Notes under the pieces: generated by a model
Told to the model about the DNA's origin: nothing
Database searches by the model: none
What the model saw: only the letters and a program-made list of their open reading frames with translations
Position numbers and translations under genes: made by a program
Assembly: GCF_947500325.1 (NCBI RefSeq)
Contig: NZ_CANMRQ010000010.1
Coordinates: 1 to 64,000 of the forward strand
Length of the DNA: 64,000 bases
Reading direction: 5' to 3'
Source: an uncultured Lacinutrix sp.
Lineage (GTDB): Bacteria > Bacteroidota > Bacteroidia > Flavobacteriales > Flavobacteriaceae
Shown: one piece after another, positions 59,546 to 64,000 of the stretch
Numbering within the stretch: position 1 is the first letter of the stretch
Layout: every line of letters begins with the position of its first letter

Positions 59546-62329
59546 TTAGTTAAAAATGTGAAAACTATTTTTAGAGCTTTCTCCTTTAGAGCCTAAACTA
59601 TTAAATTTCCAACTAAAGCTTAACATAAAGTATTGTTGTAGCACAGTACTTTGAGAATCTTCAATATAATCCTGAGTAGCAGTTCGTCTAGCATTTGTAT
59701 TTTGATTTAATAAATCATAAACCTTTAATGTAACAGCTCCTTTATCTTTTAATACAGAATAAGCAAGCGTTGCATTCCAAAACCAAGCACTTTTTTGAAA
59801 ACCTTCAGCTACATCAGGATTATAATTAAAACTAATATCATTTCTCCATTCTAATTTTTTAGGTAAAAATGTTGCTGTTTTTATACCTGCAGAATGCCTA
59901 GTAAATTCTCTATCTTGAAAAGCATCTATATCAAAAGCATTATTAGTAAAAGTAATACGATAATATGGTTTAAATTCAAAAGTATTTTTCCAGATAAAAT
60001 CTAACCCAACATTAGGAGTTATAGCAGATACTGTACTTGAATATTTTATATCATTATTAAAATTAATGTTCTTAGAAAAACTAGACCAAGCTCCTACTCT
60101 TAATTTAATATTCCTTAATGAATCTAACTTAAAGTTCTTACTATAATTACCAGAAGCATTAAAATTATAATTACCATTTACATTTTCGTAAGTGGTTGTT
60201 CTTTTTAAAGTTTCAGGTTCTACAACAGTTTTAGAAATCACTTGGTTATTATTAACATTTGCACTAACATTAACATACATACCTGTTCTTTTTTGCCAAT
60301 CGAAACTATTATAACCTACATAAAGCCTATGAGTATTAGATGGCTCTAAATTTGGATTACCTATAATAGTATTTAATGGGTTTGAAACATCTGTGTAAGC
60401 TTGTAGTTGCCTTAATGCTGGTGGATTGTTATTCAATCTATATCCCATATATATAGATTCTTTTTCACTAAACCTGTAATCAATATTATAACGCAATTGT
60501 AAATTTTTAAAATCGCGTTCTACATTAAATTGAGGCCTTAATAAATCTTCATTTTTAAGTGTTCTTATATTGTAACTAGCATTAAATCGTGTAGACCATT
60601 TTTTCCCTCTATACGTCAAACCAACACCTGGAATACTTCTAGAATCTGTATATTCGAAATCCGTACTCAAATCTGTATTAAAAATAGAAAAAGATTGAGA
60701 AATGTCATCAAAATCAAAAGTACTTTCTCTATTTTCGTCTTTATCTCTTGAGTATTCATATTCAAAATTCAAGAATAATTTTTTTGCGACTATTGGCAAA
60801 CGATAAGTAAATTCTGCTGTTAAACCATTACTATTATTTTCACCATCTGTAAATTGATTTCTTATAATAGTTTCTGGACTAGCTCCAAAAATCTCTGTGT
60901 TAGAATTTATAAAATCATCACTCTCGTCTCTATTAATCCTATTCTCTAATTCGAAACGCACAAAAGCTCCTTTAGCTCCAAATCGTTTTGTTAATGTTAG
61001 CTGATTTGAAAACTGTTTTGCTAAACGCTCCACATCTGAATCTGTAGACGATTGGTTAGTTAACACTCGTTCTTCATTTAGTGTTTCATCTTCTCTTCCA
61101 AATATTGTTCTTGTTTTTGAATAACTAAATGATGGTACAATATTAATTTGAAATGTAGAATCAGTTTCAATTTCGAATTCTAAATTAGCTGTATGACTAT
61201 CTGTATCATTATCTGATCTTGAATTAGAATTTGTAAAAAATCGTGAATCTGATAAAATTGTTTCTCTTTGTGACGAAGACTCATTAACAGAACTACTAGA
61301 AGCATAAAAATAATCACTAGATACTTCTGTAGTTTCACCTATCTTATCGGCATAGTTAAGTCCTGCATTTTTTGAAGTTGTAATACCTTGTCCTCCTCCA
61401 AAAGAACGGCCTCCAATAGTAAAAGAGCCATTACCTCCAAAATTCATGCCTCCACCGCGACCGAACATTTTAGAAATTTCGCCAAAACTAAAACCTGGAG
61501 AATTAGTATTATTACCTCCAGCAAGTACACTTATACGTTGATCATTATCAAACACATTTAACATTCCTGCAAACTCATAACGTTCATCTGTTCCTCCACC
61601 TGCTGCGACACGACCAAAAACGCCTTTGTTATTTTCCTCTTTTATAGTGAGGTTTATTGTTTTATTTTCCTTACTTCCAGCTTCTCCAGTGAATGCTTCT
61701 GCTTTTGTTTTTGTATCTACAATTTGAATTTTCTCAACTATATCTTTAGTCAAATTCTTAGTTGTAATAGATGGGTCATTTCCAAAGAAAGGTTTTCCAT
61801 TAACTAAAATTTTATTCACTTCTTTTCCATTAACTTTAATCTTACCTTCTTCATCAATTTCCACGCCTGGTAATTGTTTTAATAAATCTTCGACATTAGC
61901 ATCTTTTTTTGTTTTAAATGATTTAACATTAAACTCTAAAGTATCCTGTTTAATGGTAACTGGGGCAGTAGATTTTATAATAACTTCATCCAATGTATTA
62001 GAATCCTCTTCTAAAAGAATAGTCTCTAAATCGATTATTTCTTTATCTATTTTTAATTTCTGAAGATATGTTTTGTAACCTACGTATGAAATGTAAAAGT
62101 TTAAATACTCATCTGATGTAGTATCTTCTAAAGAAAAAACACCATTTTTATCTGAAATTGTATAGGTAACCAAAGTACTATCCTTAACACGTTGCATATA
62201 CACTGTTGCAGCTTCTAATGGAGATTGATCATTTGCAGCTATAAGTTTACCTATAACTTTAAATTCTTTTGTTTGAGAAAATGACACTGTAGCAAATAGT
62301 AAAGAAGCAAGAAGTAATAACTTACGCAT
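59546..62329 (-). CDS. Outer-membrane beta-barrel protein (TonB-receptor-like)
   Basis: A 927-residue protein with a signal peptide (1-19, FSQ), a carboxypeptidase-regulatory-like domain (about 22-110), a plug-like domain (about 115-230, with DLLKQLPGVEIDEEGKIKVNGKEVNKILVNGKPFFG) and a large C-terminal beta-barrel with alternating aromatic strands. A Gly-rich segment lies near 285-315 (GRGGGMNFGGNGS). This is the flavobacterial outer membrane beta-barrel family. Its ligand is unknown. There is no adjacent SusD gene, so it is not a paired polysaccharide-uptake system. Confidence 0.88.
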   Translation of the reverse strand: MRKLLLLASLLFATVSFSQTKEFKVIGKLIAANDQSPLEAATVYMQRVKDSTLVTYTISDKNGVFSLEDTTSDEYLNFYISYVGYKTYLQKLKIDKEIIDLETILLEEDSNTLDEVIIKSTAPVTIKQDTLEFNVKSFKTKKDANVEDLLKQLPGVEIDEEGKIKVNGKEVNKILVNGKPFFGNDPSITTKNLTKDIVEKIQIVDTKTKAEAFTGEAGSKENKTINLTIKEENNKGVFGRVAAGGGTDERYEFAGMLNVFDNDQRISVLAGGNNTNSPGFSFGEISKMFGRGGGMNFGGNGSFTIGGRSFGGGQGITTSKNAGLNYADKIGETTEVSSDYFYASSSSVNESSSQRETILSDSRFFTNSNSRSDNDTDSHTANLEFEIETDSTFQINIVPSFSYSKTRTIFGREDETLNEERVLTNQSSTDSDVERLAKQFSNQLTLTKRFGAKGAFVRFELENRINRDESDDFINSNTEIFGASPETIIRNQFTDGENNSNGLTAEFTYRLPIVAKKLFLNFEYEYSRDKDENRESTFDFDDISQSFSIFNTDLSTDFEYTDSRSIPGVGLTYRGKKWSTRFNASYNIRTLKNEDLLRPQFNVERDFKNLQLRYNIDYRFSEKESIYMGYRLNNNPPALRQLQAYTDVSNPLNTIIGNPNLEPSNTHRLYVGYNSFDWQKRTGMYVNVSANVNNNQVISKTVVEPETLKRTTTYENVNGNYNFNASGNYSKNFKLDSLRNIKLRVGAWSSFSKNINFNNDIKYSSTVSAITPNVGLDFIWKNTFEFKPYYRITFTNNAFDIDAFQDREFTRHSAGIKTATFLPKKLEWRNDISFNYNPDVAEGFQKSAWFWNATLAYSVLKDKGAVTLKVYDLLNQNTNARRTATQDYIEDSQSTVLQQYFMLSFSWKFNSLGSKGESSKNSFHIFN

Positions 62330-62461
62330 AATTTAAGATTAGTTAGATTGGATATTGGTTACATAGCGTTTATTAAACAACGAAAGTAGTTTAGAAAACG
62401 TATGATTTTCTTAAAAGAATGATAAAATTTCTTAAATATTCTGTTCTTTTTATTTTATAAA

Positions 62462-64000
62462 TTAACGTTTTAAAGTAAAATGCCCTTTGAAGTTTTTTCC
62501 TCTACCCAAAAAGACCGTAAACCAATAATCTGAAGTTGGCATTTTCACCCCATTATAGGTGCCATCCCAGCTATCTTCTTTATCTTTTAATGTGTATAAA
62601 AGTTTACCATATCTATCATAGATATTTACTACAAAAACACCATTAAAACTATCTAAAAGTCCTTTTATACTCCATGTGTCATTTTTAGTATCATTATTGG
62701 GAGTAAAATAATTAGGATAGCCTATAACAGAAATATCTTGATTTACAATACCACAATTATTTAATACATCTCTAACATATACAGTATGAACGTTTGCAGT
62801 AACATTAGTAAATGTATTAGCATCTTGGTATGGTCCATTTATATCGTCTAAAGCATACTGATAATTACCTTCACCAGAAACAAAAATCGAAATTGTATTA
62901 TTTTGTGAAACATCTAGTATTTCTATTTCTTCAATAGTAGCTATATTAGAAGGTAGTACATTTATACTTCTAGAAATCGAACAATTAGTATTATTATCGG
63001 TAATTGTAACCACATATGTTCCAACAGTATTAATTACTATACTTTCAGAAACTTCACTTGTAGACCAGCTGTAAGAAAAATCATTAGAGTTACCTATAAC
63101 ACCACTTGTTAGAGAAACCGTATTAGGAAACTCATTTAAACAATAATATATTTCAGAATCTTCAATAACATCTGGTGCGCTGTTTACCTGTAACTCTACT
63201 TGAGCAATACCATAACAGTTATTATTTTGTTCTCCTCTAACATAAATTATTTGAGACTCAGGTATTACATTTATATAATCATTAGTTAATTGATTATTTT
63301 GAAGCAGCGCATCGTCTATAGATAAGTAAAACTCTAACATAATATCTTGAGGTAATCCTAAAAGTACCTGCGTATTCGCTTCTGAAAGATTAAAAGTTGC
63401 AAGCCCATCATTTGAAGAATCATCACATATTAATAAAAGCGCATTATTTAAAGCATCTGTTCCAACTTCTAATATAACTTCTGCTGTATTAGTACAATTA
63501 TTATTTGTGTCTGTCACCAACGCGTATATAGTTTGTGGATTAGATGTATTGGTATAATCGCTATCAATTTGATTAGTTAATGCTATATCACTATAAAAAC
63601 TTATAGAAAAATTAGTCGTAGAGCCATTAACTATTTCTGAAAAAACATTATTCAAATTAAAAGTTGTAATACCATCATTTACATCACCATCTTCGCATTG
63701 TCTTATGGATGTATTAAAAACTTCTGGCTGGGTATTTATGGTTACTATTATTTGTGTTCTTTCTCCAACAGTACAACCTGCAAAAACAGGTACCACCCAA
63801 TAAGTTGTTGTTGTAACTAATACAGGATTGTATGTAAACCCATTATGAATTGGAGTGATAGATGTTGCAGAATCATACCATAAAATAGTATCTGTATTAG
63901 AACTTATATTAAGAGTGATAGCATCATTTTCACAAAAGGCAGCATTATTAGCATCTATAATTCTTGGAGTTATTATTGAAGTACTAGCCGATAAGTTAAT
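62462..64000 (-). CDS. T9SS type B (gliding motility-associated C-terminal) surface protein, 5' truncated by the window edge
   Basis: The frame stays open from the stop at 62462 to the window edge at 64000 (at least 512 codons), so the true start lies outside. It shows repeated Ig-like segments, including CTNTAEVILEVG, CYGIAQVELQV and CSISRSINVLP, and upstream an Ig-like T9SS segment (ILWYDSATSITPIHNG). The C-terminal 85 residues are a type B sorting domain (YPNYFTPNNDTKNDTW, VNIYDRYGKLLYTL, YWFTVFLGRGKNFKGHFTLKR). It is likely a large surface adhesin exported by type IX secretion. A GTG at 63796 is only an internal codon, not the start. Confidence 0.88.
   Translation of the reverse strand: MNLSASTSIITPRIIDANNAAFCENDAITLNISSNTDTILWYDSATSITPIHNGFTYNPVLVTTTTYWVVPVFAGCTVGERTQIIVTINTQPEVFNTSIRQCEDGDVNDGITTFNLNNVFSEIVNGSTTNFSISFYSDIALTNQIDSDYTNTSNPQTIYALVTDTNNNCTNTAEVILEVGTDALNNALLLICDDSSNDGLATFNLSEANTQVLLGLPQDIMLEFYLSIDDALLQNNQLTNDYINVIPESQIIYVRGEQNNNCYGIAQVELQVNSAPDVIEDSEIYYCLNEFPNTVSLTSGVIGNSNDFSYSWSTSEVSESIVINTVGTYVVTITDNNTNCSISRSINVLPSNIATIEEIEILDVSQNNTISIFVSGEGNYQYALDDINGPYQDANTFTNVTANVHTVYVRDVLNNCGIVNQDISVIGYPNYFTPNNDTKNDTWSIKGLLDSFNGVFVVNIYDRYGKLLYTLKDKEDSWDGTYNGVKMPTSDYWFTVFLGRGKNFKGHFTLKR

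Noticed and set aside
63461-63796. Start of the T9SS type B gene at the GTG at 63796
   Set aside because: The frame stays open with protein-like sequence (Ig-like segment) up to the window edge at 64000, so the gene is truncated by the window and the true start is outside.
1-64000. Prophage, integrative element or insertion sequence
   Set aside because: No integrase, DDE or Tyr transposase, phage structural gene, tRNA attachment site or relaxase was seen; the only mobile-looking DNA is the GIY-YIG/hairpin units.

Overview
The window is AT-rich chromosomal DNA from a bacterium of the phylum Bacteroidota, most probably a marine member of the Flavobacteriaceae. Several features point that way: type IX secretion C-terminal sorting domains (11204, 47587, 62462), GEVED domains, lipoproteins with a short lipobox, DUF4230, DUF4136, DUF5522 and GSCFA proteins, a fused E1 branched-chain ketoacid dehydrogenase, almost no Shine-Dalgarno sequences, and a few TAnnTTTG-type -7 boxes. 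No phage, plasmid, IS transposase, CRISPR array, rRNA or tRNA was seen.

Layout. 1-7.9 kb: a zinc peptidase lipoprotein, small membrane proteins (a GDYXXLXY/DUF2157 pair and YiaA), a helical-repeat protein and two small secreted proteins. 7.9-10.9 kb: a tight operon of a PLP deaminase, a glucosaminidase-LysM lipoprotein and hemL. 11.2-19.1 kb: a large T9SS-secreted GEVED protein, a tiny HExxH membrane protein, DUF5522, urocanate hydratase (hutU) and a DUF4136 lipoprotein. 19.1-25.3 kb: bestrophin, then branched-chain ketoacid dehydrogenase E1 (fused alpha/beta), ilvE and E2, preceded by a GIY-YIG gene. 25.5 kb: an Lrp/AsnC regulator. 26.0-41.1 kb: a long phenylacetate (paa) operon with paaY, F-like, Z, J, I, H, G, D, C, B, A and E plus passengers, headed by a TetR regulator with a palindromic operator. 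41.2-43.3 kb: an aromatic amino acid hydroxylase and a rhodanese. 43.3-51.5 kb: a CHAT protease, an S8 protease lipoprotein, a T9SS-secreted protein, and a sigma factor with a membrane anti-sigma/TPR protein. 51.5-64 kb: DUF4230, GSCFA, alaS, M23, MerR, LemA, two TPM proteins, an outer-membrane beta-barrel protein, and the 3' part of a T9SS type B adhesin that runs off the window.

The centre of the window (16-43 kb) is an amino-acid and aromatic-acid catabolic zone: histidine (hutU), branched-chain amino acids (ilvE, E1, E2, probably under Lrp), phenylalanine (hydroxylase) and phenylacetyl-CoA (paa). The phenylacetate-CoA ligase paaK and the E3 subunit are not in the window.

The most unusual structure is in the same zone. 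Two small GIY-YIG nuclease genes are each bracketed by hairpins of one family (7-8 bp stem, GAAA loop). One copy has landed in the 5' end of the E2 gene. It left a decayed relic of the original E2 start upstream, a flanking direct repeat of about 34 bp, and a new E2 N-terminus partly encoded by the hairpin, with the nuclease stop overlapping the new E2 start. This looks like a small mobile unit made of a GIY-YIG nuclease and palindromes. A second candidate system is the sigma/anti-sigma, CHAT, subtilase and T9SS locus at 43-51 kb. All family calls are from reading the sequence; no database search was run.
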